From contig CAWIKR010000003.1 of assembly GCA_963836775.1 (NCBI GenBank), positions 1,612,001 through 1,676,000 on the forward strand: a stretch of DNA of 64,000 nucleotides, in the 5' to 3' direction. Numbering within the stretch: position 1 is the first letter of the stretch; every line of letters starts with the position of its first letter. This document shows, in pieces, positions 15,359 through 24,156 of this stretch. This stretch comes from DASQPR01 sp963836775. GTDB lineage: Bacteria; Actinomycetota; Actinomycetes; Mycobacteriales; Micromonosporaceae. The position numbers and the translations under genes are program-made. The notes below the pieces were generated by a model. That model saw nothing but the letters and a program-made list of their open reading frames with translations. It did not search any database and was not told the origin of the DNA.

Positions 15359-18030
15359 CTACGGGTAGGACACCAGGTTCACCGGGACCGTGGCGGTGCC
15401 CTGCGCCGTGGCTCCGGTGTCGTTGATGACGTGGGTGATCGAGCCCTTGCCGCCGAGCGACACGGTCAGCAGGTCGTGCAACTTCACATTCGGCGTTGTT
15501 GGGCGACTCGAAGGCGTGGTACGGCCGCGATCGTCGGGTCCGCCGTGAAGTTGCAGTAACTGCCCAGGCCCCAGGCCTCGAAGCGAGGTGACGTTGTCGC
15601 CGACCTTGTACGCGGCGTAGCCGGTGCCGTGTGACCGTTGGTCCACGCGGCCGCGCTCGGCGGGTCGTACGGCATCTCGTTCTGGAAGAAGATCGTCCTT
15701 GCCGCCCTGGCCGTTCCAGATCACCTCGTACTTCTGGTAGTGCTCGACGAACAGGCCGAGACGCCTCGACGTTGTTGCCGTTGACGATCAGGCCGGTGTC
15801 GGCGGTGTTCGTCGTCCAGCCCACGCCGGCGCCATGGTCGGCTCGCCACGCCCAGATGTGGTCGATGATCGCGTTGTTGCTGGTTCACGATCAGGCTGGT
15901 CGTGGCCTGAGCCCGGGCCCGCGCCGCCGATCCGGAAGAACACGTCCTGGATCGAGGTCGGGTTCGCCGGCGTGGCTGCGCGGCCGAGCCGGTCGGGCCG
16001 ACCTGCAGCAGGTACGGCGACTTGGTCGTGCCGGCGTCGAAGAGCAGGCCGGCGATCTTCACGCCGTCCACGTCGGCGACCGACATGGCGTTGACGCCGT
16101 CGTCCGGGATGATCGTCGGCGAAGCCGAGGCCGAGCACCACGGTGTTGGCGCGGGTCACGTTGATCGTCTGGTTGACGTGGTAGATGCCCGGGGTGAAGA
16201 ACAGGTTCAGGCCCTGGGCCAGCGCGGCGTTGATGGTCGCCGCCGAGTCGCCCGGGTGCGCCACGTAGAACTGGTTCCACGGGATCGAGGTGCCCGGCGT
16301 GTTGCCGTTCGCCCAGGTCACGCCCGACGTGTTGGTGCGCGACCGACGGCACGAACACGTTGTAGTTGCCGGACGCGTCCAGGTACAGGTACGGCTTCTC
16401 GCGAGTGACCGGGGTGGTCGGCAGCGTGGTGTAGACCGGGTTCGGGAACGCCTGGGCCGGCGCGCCCGGCCACGCCGGAGAACACCATGTTCCAGACGCC
16501 GTTGACCCAGCCGCCGATCTGGCTGTTGCGGGTGTACCACTGCTGCTGCGAGTACGGGCCGACGGTGCCGCTGACCCGGCTGTCGGCGATGTAGCCGCCG
16601 GAGGCCCAGCCGTAGCCGTTCGGAGCCAGGTTCAGGCCGCCGTGGATGTCCATCCGCCGGAACGGCGCGGCCTGCGCGACCGCCCACCGGTCGGTGCCGC
16701 TGACCGGGGTCAGGGACATGTTCTCCGCCGACCGCCAGAAGTTCTGGGTGGCGTTGCCGCCGAACCAGCCCGCGTCGACGGTCACGTCACCGTTGATCTG
16801 GACGTCGTCAGGGTTCTGACCGAGGCCGGCGATCGAGGTGTAGAAGCCGATCTGGGCGTTGAGGCCGCTGTAGGTGCCCGGCTTGAACAGCAGCGCGTAC
16901 CGCTGGCGTGCCGAACTGGTTCGACTCCTGGGTGGCGAACACCGAGTCCAGCTGGCTCTGGATCGAGGTGCTGGACATGCCCGGGTCGAACACGATGACG
17001 TTCGGCCCGAGCGCGCCGCCGCCCGGGATCGGTGCCGCCACCGCCGGTCCCGGTTCCGTACACCGCCATCTCCCAGAGCGAGTAGCCGTACTGCGTGTGC
17101 CGGACCGTGCCGTACATCCGCACGTAGCGGCCGGATGCCGGAGACCGTCAGGTTCTGCACCCGCCGGTGCCGGTGGTGGTGGAGTAGACGTCGGTCCACG
17201 CCGAGCCGTCGTTGGACGTCTGGATCTTGAACGACGACGCCGTACGCCGCCTCCCAGTTCAGCGTGACCTGGCAGATCGTCTGCGTCGAGCCGAGGTCGA
17301 CCTGCAGCCACTGGGGGTCGCTGTAGGCGCTGGACCAGCGGGTGCCGGCGTTGCCGTCGACCGCGGCCGAGGCCGGAGTGCCGGCGTTCTCGGTCGACGA
17401 TGCCGAGGCCGCCTTGTTCAGCGCCAGGTTGGTGGTCGCATTACAGGTGCCGCCGCCACCGCCGCCGGCCGCAGTTCCGAACACCTGGAACTCCCACAGC
17501 GAGTAGCCGTAGCCGGTGTTCCGCACGGTGCCGTACATGCGCACGTAGCGGCCGGTGCCGGTGACCGCGAGCGTCTGGATGCCACCGGCGCCGGTGGTGG
17601 TCGAGTAGATGTCGGTCCAGGTGGACCCGTCGGTTGACGTCTGGATCTTGAACGACTTGCCGGACGCCGCCTCCCAGTTCAGGACGACGGTGTCGATGGT
17701 GTCGGTGGCGCCGAGGTCCACCTGCAGCCATTGGGGGTCGCTGAAGGCGCTCGACCAGCGGGTGCCGGTGTTGCCGTCGGTGGCGTTCGAGGCCGGCGAG
17801 CCGGCGTTCTCGGTCGAGGATGCGGTGGTGGGCTTGCCCTGGGACAGCAGGGCACCCTGGGCGGACGCTGCGGTCGGTGCCGAGGCCACCACGAGTCCGG
17901 TGAGGACGGTCGTGGCGGCTGCGGCCAACGCCAGCAATCTGGTCCGGCGCCGCAGGTGCTTCCGCAGCGAGGAACGAGCGTAGGCAGCGCCCTGCCAGGC
18001 TGCCTCGTCCCGATGGGGTGCAGGGTGCAT
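15359..18030 (-). pseudogene. Secreted discoidin (F5/8 type C) x2 + right-handed beta-helix protein, multiply frameshifted
   Basis: Conceptual product about 885 residues. A long twin-basic signal region (RKHLRRRTRLLALAAAAT) is followed by two F5/8 type C domains, each ending VRMYGTVR..GYSLWE..VFG-like, separated by a glycine linker. Then comes a pectate-lyase-like beta-helix (GPNVIVFDPGMSS; RYALLFKPGTYSGLNAQIG; ADHGAGVGWTTNTADTG; GLFVEHYQKYEVIW) ending in SLGGKGSITHVIND. Such proteins bind and probably cleave polysaccharide. The first 260 residues are in one frame, but from 17240 down to 15490 about 16 single-base insertions and one deletion break it. GGGAG precedes the ATG at 18030. Confidence 0.8.
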
Positions 18031-18155
18031 CGAATCTCCCTGATGGGTGAGGTTGGCGCGGGACGCGAACCGTTGGCCACACGGCGCGTCACGCGTGGTG
18101 GGGGCAGTGCGGTGCCGGAGCCGATCCGGTTAACGTCTCGTTTCCGGCGGGTGTC

Positions 18156-18169
18156 AGGGAGCGCTCTCT
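18156..18169. promoter_or_regulatory. LacI/CebR-like operator candidate
   Basis: AGGGAGCGCTCTCT lies 126 bases upstream of the discoidin/beta-helix start. Its GAGCGCTC core matches the GGGAGCGCTCCC-type site of CebR-like sugar regulators, and a similar site precedes the GH30 gene at 43607. Confidence 0.55.
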
Positions 18170-18498
18170 CGGGACGAGATTCTTACCGTCGAGTCGCGGT
18201 GTCAATAGGACAAAATGGACTGATGAGTTGCGGAACTGAACGGAGGGTTCGCAGGTAGCGACCGGTTTGGCGGTTGGCCAGGGGATTTGTTGCCCGCGAC
18301 AGCAATCCGCATCTCTCGGGACTCGAAAAAAGTAGATTTCGCTATCTGCATAAGTCGACAAATTTCCCTGTGTCGATGTCTGCCCTCAAGCTCCGGGCGG
18401 GCAGTGTGCCGGCGGCGGGCGATGTTTGATGGTCGCCAGGCAGCAGTCGGTTCGGGTTAGCATGCGCCAACGGTCGGCTGCGCCACGCGCATCAGGGG
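18170..18498. other. Intergenic region without a gene
   Basis: This divergent gap between the discoidin/beta-helix gene and the winged-helix regulator is locally AT-richer (around 18325-18370) than its surroundings. No coding frame on either strand looks real and no repeat or strong hairpin was seen. Confidence 0.5.
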
Positions 18499-19560
18499 GT
18501 GGGAGTGCTACGCGTTCACTTCACGCACCAGGATCTCGCCCGGGTTCGGGTCGTCCCTACTTACGGCCCCCTCGTTGAGTCGATGTTCGGCTTCAGGGCG
18601 CTTCGGATGGGAGAGCTCGGCGCCGTACCGGAAATGTGGCGGCGAGGGGTTGTCCGGAGCCGGCCCCATTGGGCCGCGCCGCTGACTGAGGTGATGGGCC
18701 CCGAGATGGCGTTCGACATCTTCACCCTGGTCGGTCGGGCGTCCACCGCGGCCGACGGCCTTGAGACGGTCGTCGCGATGAGCCACCGGCGATTCGGTAA
18801 CGAGATAACGGCCACGGTGGACTGGCGCGAGCGACACTCGCTGGACGCGAGGCGGTGGCCCACCGCCTGGGTCAAGGCGCTGGCCGCCGACACCGCCCCC
18901 GGACGCCTCCTCGCCCCGTTGATCGACGCGTGCCATCGAACGGTCGTGGCGCCCCATTGGGGCGAGATCCGGCGCTATCTGGCGCTTGAGGCCGCCACCC
19001 GCACCGACGCGATCGCGGCGAACGGCATCGAGGCGCTGTTCCGGTCACTGCACCCGACGGTACGTTGGCACAGCCCCACGCTCGAGTTGCTGTCGCGTCC
19101 GGGTCCTCCAACCGACGTGCACCTGCACGGCCGGGGCATTGAGCTGGTTCCCATCGTCTTTCTGAGCGCCATCGAGGGGCCGTTCTGGAATATCGACGAT
19201 CCGAGCGCGCCCGCGGTGCTGTTTTATCCGGCGATACGGTCCGTCGCCGACGGCGCGAAGATCTTCGCGGCCGGCGCTGAGTCAGCGGTGAGTGACGGCG
19301 ACGGGCCGCTAGCCGAGTTGATGGGCCGAACGCGGGCGGCTGCCCTGATTGCCGTCGCGGGCGGCTGTACGACGAGCGCGCTCGCCCGCCGGATCGGCAT
19401 TTCGAACGCGGGAGCGAGCCAACATGCCGGCGTGCTGCGGCGGTCCGGTCTCATCACCACCATTCGCGACGGATCCTCGGTTGTTCATGACCTCACGCCG
19501 CTCGGTCGGTCCCTGGTCGGCGGATCCGATCACTGGCCGTGGTCCGGCCAGGAGGCTTGA
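18499..19560 (+). CDS. ArsR-type winged-helix regulator with DUF5937-like N-terminal domain
   Basis: A 353-residue protein. The N-terminal two thirds (LRVHFTHQDLARVRVVPTYGPLVESM ...) match the DUF5937-like domain found on actinomycete regulators; the C-terminal 90 residues are a winged helix (AALIAVAGGCTTSALARRIGISNAGASQHAGVLRRSGLI) typical of ArsR. GTG at 18499 and GTG at 18505 are both possible. These regulators often lie next to secondary-metabolite or efflux genes, but no obvious target adjoins it. Confidence 0.85.
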   Translation: MGVLRVHFTHQDLARVRVVPTYGPLVESMFGFRALRMGELGAVPEMWRRGVVRSRPHWAAPLTEVMGPEMAFDIFTLVGRASTAADGLETVVAMSHRRFGNEITATVDWRERHSLDARRWPTAWVKALAADTAPGRLLAPLIDACHRTVVAPHWGEIRRYLALEAATRTDAIAANGIEALFRSLHPTVRWHSPTLELLSRPGPPTDVHLHGRGIELVPIVFLSAIEGPFWNIDDPSAPAVLFYPAIRSVADGAKIFAAGAESAVSDGDGPLAELMGRTRAAALIAVAGGCTTSALARRIGISNAGASQHAGVLRRSGLITTIRDGSSVVHDLTPLGRSLVGGSDHWPWSGQEA

Positions 19561-19640
19561 CGACCCGTTCGGGCGCCACCCTTTCAGCGTCGGCTTAACC
19601 CCGTCGTTCCGGTGATTGGTTCGACCTAAAGTCGCCGCTT

Positions 19641-20180
19641 ATGACAGAACTGGATGAGCAGGGCCGCCCACAACCGCCGGTCGCGGCCGACGAAGCCGGC
19701 ACGCTATTGGGGTTCTTGGAATACGAGCGGGCGACGCTGGCGTGGAAGTGCTCCAAGTTGGACCCGGCCGGCCTGAACACCACCCTGGGTCCGTCGCCGA
19801 TGACCCTCGGAGGGATGCTCAAGCACCTGGCCCGCGTCGAGGACTACTGGTTCTCCTACGCGCTGCACGCCAGAGATGTGGCTCCGCCGTGGAACACCGT
19901 CGACTGGAAGGCCGACCCCGATCGGGACTGGCAATCAGCTGTCGACGACTCACCGGAACAACTGTTCACGATGTGGGGGGATGCCGCCGACCGTTCCCGG
20001 GCGTTGGTGGCGCTGGCGCTGGCCGAAGGTGATTTGGAGCAACTGGCCCGGCGCACCTGGCCCAACGGTCAGCCACCGAGCCTGCGGTGGATCCTGGTCA
20101 CAGTGATCGATGAGTACGCCCGCCACAATGGGCACGCCGACCTCATTCGCGAGTCAGTGGACGGACTCACCGGGCAGTAA
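19641..20180 (+). CDS. DinB-like (DUF664) protein
   Basis: A 179-residue four-helix-bundle protein of the DinB/DUF664 family. Metal-ligand histidines are expected in MLKHLARVEDYWFSYAL and in EYARHNGHADLIRE near the C-terminus, both present with the usual spacing. Members include thiol-dependent transferases (mycothiol/bacillithiol S-transferases); the substrate is unknown. ATG at 19641 follows TAAAGT by 8 bases. Confidence 0.9.
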   Translation: MTELDEQGRPQPPVAADEAGTLLGFLEYERATLAWKCSKLDPAGLNTTLGPSPMTLGGMLKHLARVEDYWFSYALHARDVAPPWNTVDWKADPDRDWQSAVDDSPEQLFTMWGDAADRSRALVALALAEGDLEQLARRTWPNGQPPSLRWILVTVIDEYARHNGHADLIRESVDGLTGQ

Positions 20181-20329
20181 GCGGCGATCGCTGGTCACGC
20201 GGGACTGTCGGTTCTCACCGACCTTGACGGCCATGCGCGTCCCGGCCGCCATCCGCCGAGGGTGTCTCCACCCCGGCGCTGGTCGGTCAAGCCGCCGGTG
20301 TGGCGTGCCGCGCCGGCTTCGATTCCGCA

Positions 20330-20348
20330 CCAAGATCTCCGATCTTGG
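20330..20348. repeat. 19-bp palindrome, copy A
   Basis: CCAAGATC-TCC-GATCTTGG, perfect 8-bp arms. A close relative lies at 20577-20595. Confidence 0.8.
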
Positions 20349-20372
20349 CTGCTTTCGGGCAACTGACATTCG

Positions 20373-20418
20373 CTAGCCGTCGACTTATGGCGAGATCTCG
20401 TCGGAAGTCGACGGTTAG
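20373..20418. repeat. Palindromic repeat family, copy 3 (46 bp)
   Basis: Starts CTAGCCGTCGACTT and ends AAGTCGACGGTTAG around the conserved GAGATCTCGTC centre. Same length and termini as copy 2 at 5779, 14.5 kb away, with several substitutions, some compensatory across the palindrome. Confidence 0.92.
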
Positions 20419-20446
20419 CGTTCGGCCGCAGGTCGACGGGGCCGGG

Positions 20447-20516
20447 TTTCTGCTTTTCGGCCCGCGTGGCGGTCAATTGTCCAATTTGTCGAGCAGCGAG
20501 TGCCGAAAAGCAGAAA
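20447..20516. repeat. 15-bp perfect inverted repeat, 40-base spacer
   Basis: TTTCTGCTTTTCGGC (20447-20461) and GCCGAAAAGCAGAAA (20502-20516) are exact reverse complements. The AT-rich arms contrast with the GC-rich surroundings. Confidence 0.8.
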
Positions 20517-20576
20517 AACCGGCGGCGACCGTCGGCGCGCGCAGCGGGTTGCTCTGCGACGCCGAACGGCAACCGG

Positions 20577-20595
20577 CCAAGATTTCGGATCTTGG
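20577..20595. repeat. 19-bp palindrome, copy B
   Basis: CCAAGAT-TTCGG-ATCTTGG, 7-bp arms; differs from the copy at 20330 at only a few central positions. Confidence 0.75.
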
Positions 20596-20619
20596 TGTTG
20601 GGGGACTTGCCACGGTCAG

Positions 20620-20770
20620 CAAGATCGCGACGTCCGCGGACTGGTGGTTGCGTGATCGCGACGTTCGCGGAGCTACGGCACTCGGGAGCCTCGATCGAGA
20701 GCCCTCAGTCCGCGGACGTTGCGATCACGCCGCCGAAGACAGCCCTGTGCCCGCGGACGTCGCGATCTTG
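20620..20770. repeat. Nested inverted repeat made of four copies of one motif
   Basis: The motif GATCGCGACGTCCGCGG occurs forward at 20620-20642 and 20652-20670 and inverted at 20707-20728 and 20751-20770. The outer pair (CAAGATCGCGACGTCCGCGG and its complement) is a perfect 20-bp inverted repeat; the inner pair has two mismatches. The right edge coincides with the truncation of the GDPD pseudogene. Confidence 0.85.
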
Positions 20771-20773
20771 GCG

Positions 20774-21075
20774 GTGGTGCCCACGAGCCGGCCACGCGCG
20801 GAGATCACGTCGATCTCGATGACTTCTGCCCCGTATCGCAATGCGGTTCTCGTCGTGTCAGCGTTGTTGCCGGCGTTGTGCGCTACTCCGATGACGCGTT
20901 CGTAGTCCTGAGTAAGTACCGGCGCTCGTTGCACCCTTCGGTAGAACTGGGCGGGTGGGGCGGGCCCCTAATAGCGCAGGCCGTAGGGCACGGCCACGAT
21001 CACTGCGGCAACCAGTGCAATCAACGGCGCGCCGACGATCACCCATCGAAGACGGACTCTCCGCGGCCAGGCCAT
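20774..21075 (-). pseudogene. Membrane-anchored glycerophosphodiester phosphodiesterase, N-terminal remnant
   Basis: From ATG 21075 a short basic N-terminus and a membrane helix (VIVGAPLIALVAAVIVAVPYG) are followed, in the same frame, by the GDPD N-terminus RVIGVAHNAGNNADTTRTAL and VIEIDV, with the family's HxGN and ExD positions recognisable. An in-frame TAG at 20968-20970 separates the two, and all homology ends near 20774 at the nested inverted repeat. The catalytic barrel is missing, so the gene is dead. Confidence 0.7.
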
Positions 21076-21159
21076 GCCCCGAGCGTCCAGCGAGTCACCT
21101 TCGACCGTTGCACGCCGGACGTGAGCAGCCGCATTGGCAAAAGACTTAGTGAATTGCAG

Positions 21160-22017
21160 TCACCGAAGTGAACGGCGGCGGACGGCCAGGACGATGGCGA
21201 GCGTGACGAGGCCGGCGACGATGAGCACGAACCAGGCGATCACGCCTGCCCCGATCAGCAGGGCCGATTCGTTCGTGCGGTTCGGCGCGGCGGCTGGCAT
21301 AGCCGAGGTGTCAGGACCGGTGGCGGAGTTGTCGGCGGCCGTGGTGGCAGTGGGCTCGCTGGTCGCCGTGGCGTGCGGGCTCGTGGTCTTCGCGCCCGGG
21401 CTGGCGGTCTTGCCGCGCGGGCTGGTCGTCGTGGTATGCGTGGGCGCCGCCTGATGTGGCGGTGGCGGATTCGAAATGTGGACCTCACCACGCGCCGCCG
21501 GGGTTCCGCCCTCACAATGCTGCACGAACGTGGCGTCGAAGGTCTGCACATAGCCGTTGGGTCTGAAGACTGCCTTGGTGACGGTGAACGAGCCGGTCAG
21601 CTCATTGCACCCGCGCCCTTCGCCGCTCAGATCCAGGCCCGGGCCGTTCCCGTTGAACGGGTAACGGTGCGCGCTGGAGTAGGTGCCCGGAGCGAGAACA
21701 ACGGGCTTGCCGGGGACGGGCCGATCCGGCGTGCCCGGTGCGTCGAAGTCGAGGGTCCACCAGTCGCCGTTGTAGGCATTGATTCTGATGCTGACCGTGC
21801 TGCCGTTCGCGCTGGACACATCCAGTGCGTCCCCGTCGTGGGTGGAGTACGAGTACGACTTGCCCTGGCTGATGTAGTCGCCGGAGTCTCCTTTGAAGCT
21901 CACCGACCCGGTGGTCACCTCGTGCGCGTCAGCCGTGCCGGCCACGAGCAAGCCGCCCGCGGCCGCCGTGAGCGACAGGGTCGCAGCTAGGATCCATCGC
22001 GGCAATGACACGTTCAC
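21160..22017 (-). CDS. Secreted, C-terminally membrane-anchored protein of unknown function
   Basis: A 285-residue protein. A signal peptide ends near GTADAHEV; a globular domain of about 140 residues follows (FKGDSGDYISQGKSYSY; NGDWWTLDF; LAPGTYSSAHRYPFNG; GRGCNELTGSFTV; ATFVQHCEGG), a pattern shared by other bacterial surface proteins with a GRGCN motif and two cysteines. Then a Thr/Ser/Pro-rich spacer and a C-terminal helix (IAWFVLIVAGLVTLAIVLAV) with an arginine-rich tail. GTG 22017 has a clear GGGGAGG site. Probably wall-spanning; function unknown. Confidence 0.75.
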   Translation of the reverse strand: MNVSLPRWILAATLSLTAAAGGLLVAGTADAHEVTTGSVSFKGDSGDYISQGKSYSYSTHDGDALDVSSANGSTVSIRINAYNGDWWTLDFDAPGTPDRPVPGKPVVLAPGTYSSAHRYPFNGNGPGLDLSGEGRGCNELTGSFTVTKAVFRPNGYVQTFDATFVQHCEGGTPAARGEVHISNPPPPHQAAPTHTTTTSPRGKTASPGAKTTSPHATATSEPTATTAADNSATGPDTSAMPAAAPNRTNESALLIGAGVIAWFVLIVAGLVTLAIVLAVRRRSLR

Positions 22018-22186
22018 GCTCGTCCTCCCCAGGTCGATGACGGCGTCACGGTGGGGGGCATAGCGTCGGTCAGTAGTCCCGCGAACCGTACGCGCCGTCC
22101 GCCGCGGAACGCTACCGTATCGTCGTTGTGCACGCGACCTCGCCGTCCGGCTGCCGCTGCCCGGCCGTGACCTGCCGCCGCACACC

Positions 22187-22405
22187 TTGGCCTTAGCCGT
22201 TACCGGGGAAGGCCTCCGAACGCAGGGCTTGAAAACTCCGGTTCTGCACACCACCGGCACCGGCACGTTCGACGATCCGATCACGCTGGCGGTGGGAGAT
22301 TCCATGACGCGCGGCCGAGATGTGCTTGATTGGAGTGCCGGCACCAAGTTCTACGCGCCGAACCTGCGCCGGGCCTTCATTGCCGAGGACACCTGTGGCG
22401 ACTGA
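22187..22405 (+). pseudogene. Fragment of a secreted hydrolase/RlpA-like family protein
   Basis: The frame encodes VLHTTGTGTFDDPITLAVGDS, GRDVLDWSAGTKFYAPNLRR and AFIAEDTCGD, a run typical of a secreted double-psi-barrel-like family in which EDTCGDG is followed by further conserved sequence. Here a stop comes straight after CGD and no signal peptide or credible start precedes it. It is therefore a remnant of a longer gene. Confidence 0.5.
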
Positions 22406-22447
22406 TCCAAACCGCAGAATGGCATAGCCACCGCCGATCGGCGGAAG

Positions 22448-22620
22448 ATGTCCCGGACCGCGGATCTCATACTGGTACACGGTGGTGACGAGAGCGGTCG
22501 GCTGACCGTCGGCGTACCGCCGGGTGCTCGGTTCCCGGACCCTGGCGACGAACGGCTGCTGCGCGACTTCGCCCATCAGGCCGCGGCCGCGGCGAACGGC
22601 CGAGATGTTTCGGCAGCCTA
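22448..22620 (+). pseudogene. Fragment resembling a NarL-type sensor histidine kinase
   Basis: About 55 codons read GRLTVGVPPGARFPDPGDERLL and RDFAHQAAAAANG, the stretch that precedes the dimerisation domain in GAF/LiaS-like kinases. No catalytic ATPase domain or membrane part remains on either side. Weak, pattern-based call. Confidence 0.4.
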
Positions 22621-22667
22621 CCGAGGCCGGAAATCAGTGGTGCTCGAATCGCGGCTACTATCATCCG

Positions 22668-23264
22668 ATGCGTGACCTGCCGAAATCTCCGGACACGGCG
22701 CCGTGCCGCGCCGCGCTCGAGGTCGCTACCGAGTACTGTTCTCCGGCGTTGCTGAACCACTCGGTCCGGTCCTACGTCTGGGCCGTTGCCTACGCCGCTG
22801 ACCAGGGCATCGCCTTCGACGACGAATTGCTCTACGTCTCCGCCGTCGTGCACGACATCGGCCTGGTCCGCGACTTCGACAACGCCACGATCCCGTTCGA
22901 GGTCGCCGGCGGCCACGTCGCCTGGGTGCTCACGGCCGGCGCGGGCTGGCCGGCGGCGCGCCGGACCCGAGCCGCCGAGGTCATCATCCGGCACATGTGG
23001 GCCGAGGTGGATGTCGCCGTCGACCCCGAGGGCTTCCTCCTGGAACGCTCCACCGGTTTGGACATCTCCGGGCGCAACGCCGACGACTTCAGCGCCGAGT
23101 TCCGCAGCGCGGTGCTGCGCCGCTATCCCCGGCTGGACCTGGCCGCCGAGTTCGCCGCCTGCTTCCGGGATCAGGCGGCTCGCAAGCCGGAGAGCCGGGC
23201 CGCGACGATGGTGGGCAGCGGCATGGACGACCGGCTCGCCGCCAACCCGCTCGAGCGCGACTGA
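22668..23264 (+). CDS. HD-domain protein (putative phosphohydrolase)
   Basis: A 198-residue HD-superfamily protein. The metal-binding pattern is spread over NHSVRSYVWA, AVVHDIGLVRDF (HD) and the later HVAWVL and IIRHMW histidines, as in cyanamide-hydratase/YedJ-like enzymes. It would hydrolyse a small or phosphorylated substrate, unknown here. ATG at 22668 lies 6 bases after TACTAT, arguing against the longer upstream frame. The patatin and PlsC genes follow on the same strand. Confidence 0.85.
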   Translation: MRDLPKSPDTAPCRAALEVATEYCSPALLNHSVRSYVWAVAYAADQGIAFDDELLYVSAVVHDIGLVRDFDNATIPFEVAGGHVAWVLTAGAGWPAARRTRAAEVIIRHMWAEVDVAVDPEGFLLERSTGLDISGRNADDFSAEFRSAVLRRYPRLDLAAEFAACFRDQAARKPESRAATMVGSGMDDRLAANPLERD

Positions 23265-23325
23265 TCCGATCTCGGCCGACCCCGCCTGAGCTGCGGCCGC
23301 ATCCGGCCCGTGGCAGGATGATCTC

Positions 23326-24156
23326 GTGGCGGATGGTCGGACCGCATTCGTCCTTGGGGGCGGTGGCGTCCTCGGCGCGGTCGAGGTCGGGATGCTGCGC
23401 GCTCTCATCGAACGCGACATCCGGCCGGACTTCGTGGTGGGTACGTCGATCGGCGCTCTCAACGGTGTGCTGATCGCGGCTGACCCGACCGACGCGGTGA
23501 TCGCCAAGCTGATGCACGTCTGGGCGTCGCCGCAGGCCCGTGAGGTCTTCGGTGACTCGGCGCCGCGGCAGATCGCCCGCCTGGCCCGGGCCGGCACGCA
23601 CCTGCACTCGCCGCAACCTCTGCGCGGCATGCTGACGCAGGCACTGGAGGGCCGCACCGACTTCGCCGATCTGCCGGTGCGATTCGAGTGCTGCGCGGCC
23701 AGCATCGAGCGCGCCGCCGAGCACTGGTTCACCGAGGGTGCCGTGGTCGATGCCGTTCTGGCCTCCACGGCCGTCCCCGGCTTGCTGCCGCCGGTGAAGG
23801 TCGGCGACGAGCACTTCATCGACGGCGGCATCGTCAACTCGATCCCGGTCGGCCGTGCCATCGAGGGCGGTGCGATGACCGTGTTCGTCCTGCAGGTCGG
23901 CCGGATCGACCGGCCGCTGACGGCGCCGCGCAATCCGATCGATGTCGCCCGGGTGGCCTTTGAAATCTCCCGCCGGCACCGCTTCGCCCGGGAGATGGCC
24001 GCCGTGCCGGAGCACGTCACGGTGCACGTGCTGCCGGCCGGCGAAGGCTCGAAGCGGGACGACTCGCCGCTTGCGTACCGGGACATGAAGGCCGCCAGCC
24101 GCCGGATCCAGCGGGCCTACGATGCCTCCGTGGCGTACCTGAAAGAAGCTCTTTGA
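23326..24156 (+). CDS. Patatin-like phospholipase
   Basis: A 276-residue patatin-fold serine lipase. The oxyanion loop GGGGVLGAVEVG is at the N-terminus, the nucleophile elbow GTSIG at about residues 45-49 and the catalytic Asp in DGGIVNS near 167. The family cleaves acyl chains from phospholipids. GTG start at 23326. Its TGA overlaps the TTG start of the next gene by four bases, so the lipase and a PlsC acyltransferase are translationally coupled and may remodel phospholipid acyl chains together. Confidence 0.92.
   Translation: MADGRTAFVLGGGGVLGAVEVGMLRALIERDIRPDFVVGTSIGALNGVLIAADPTDAVIAKLMHVWASPQAREVFGDSAPRQIARLARAGTHLHSPQPLRGMLTQALEGRTDFADLPVRFECCAASIERAAEHWFTEGAVVDAVLASTAVPGLLPPVKVGDEHFIDGGIVNSIPVGRAIEGGAMTVFVLQVGRIDRPLTAPRNPIDVARVAFEISRRHRFAREMAAVPEHVTVHVLPAGEGSKRDDSPLAYRDMKAASRRIQRAYDASVAYLKEAL

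Noticed and set aside
17160..17860. Recent tandem duplication at DNA level
   Set aside because: The similarity comes from two paralogous F5/8 type C domains within one protein, a normal architecture.
20620..20770. CRISPR or integron attC site
   Set aside because: Only four motif copies in alternating orientation, no integrase or cas gene, no conserved RYYYAAC-type ends.
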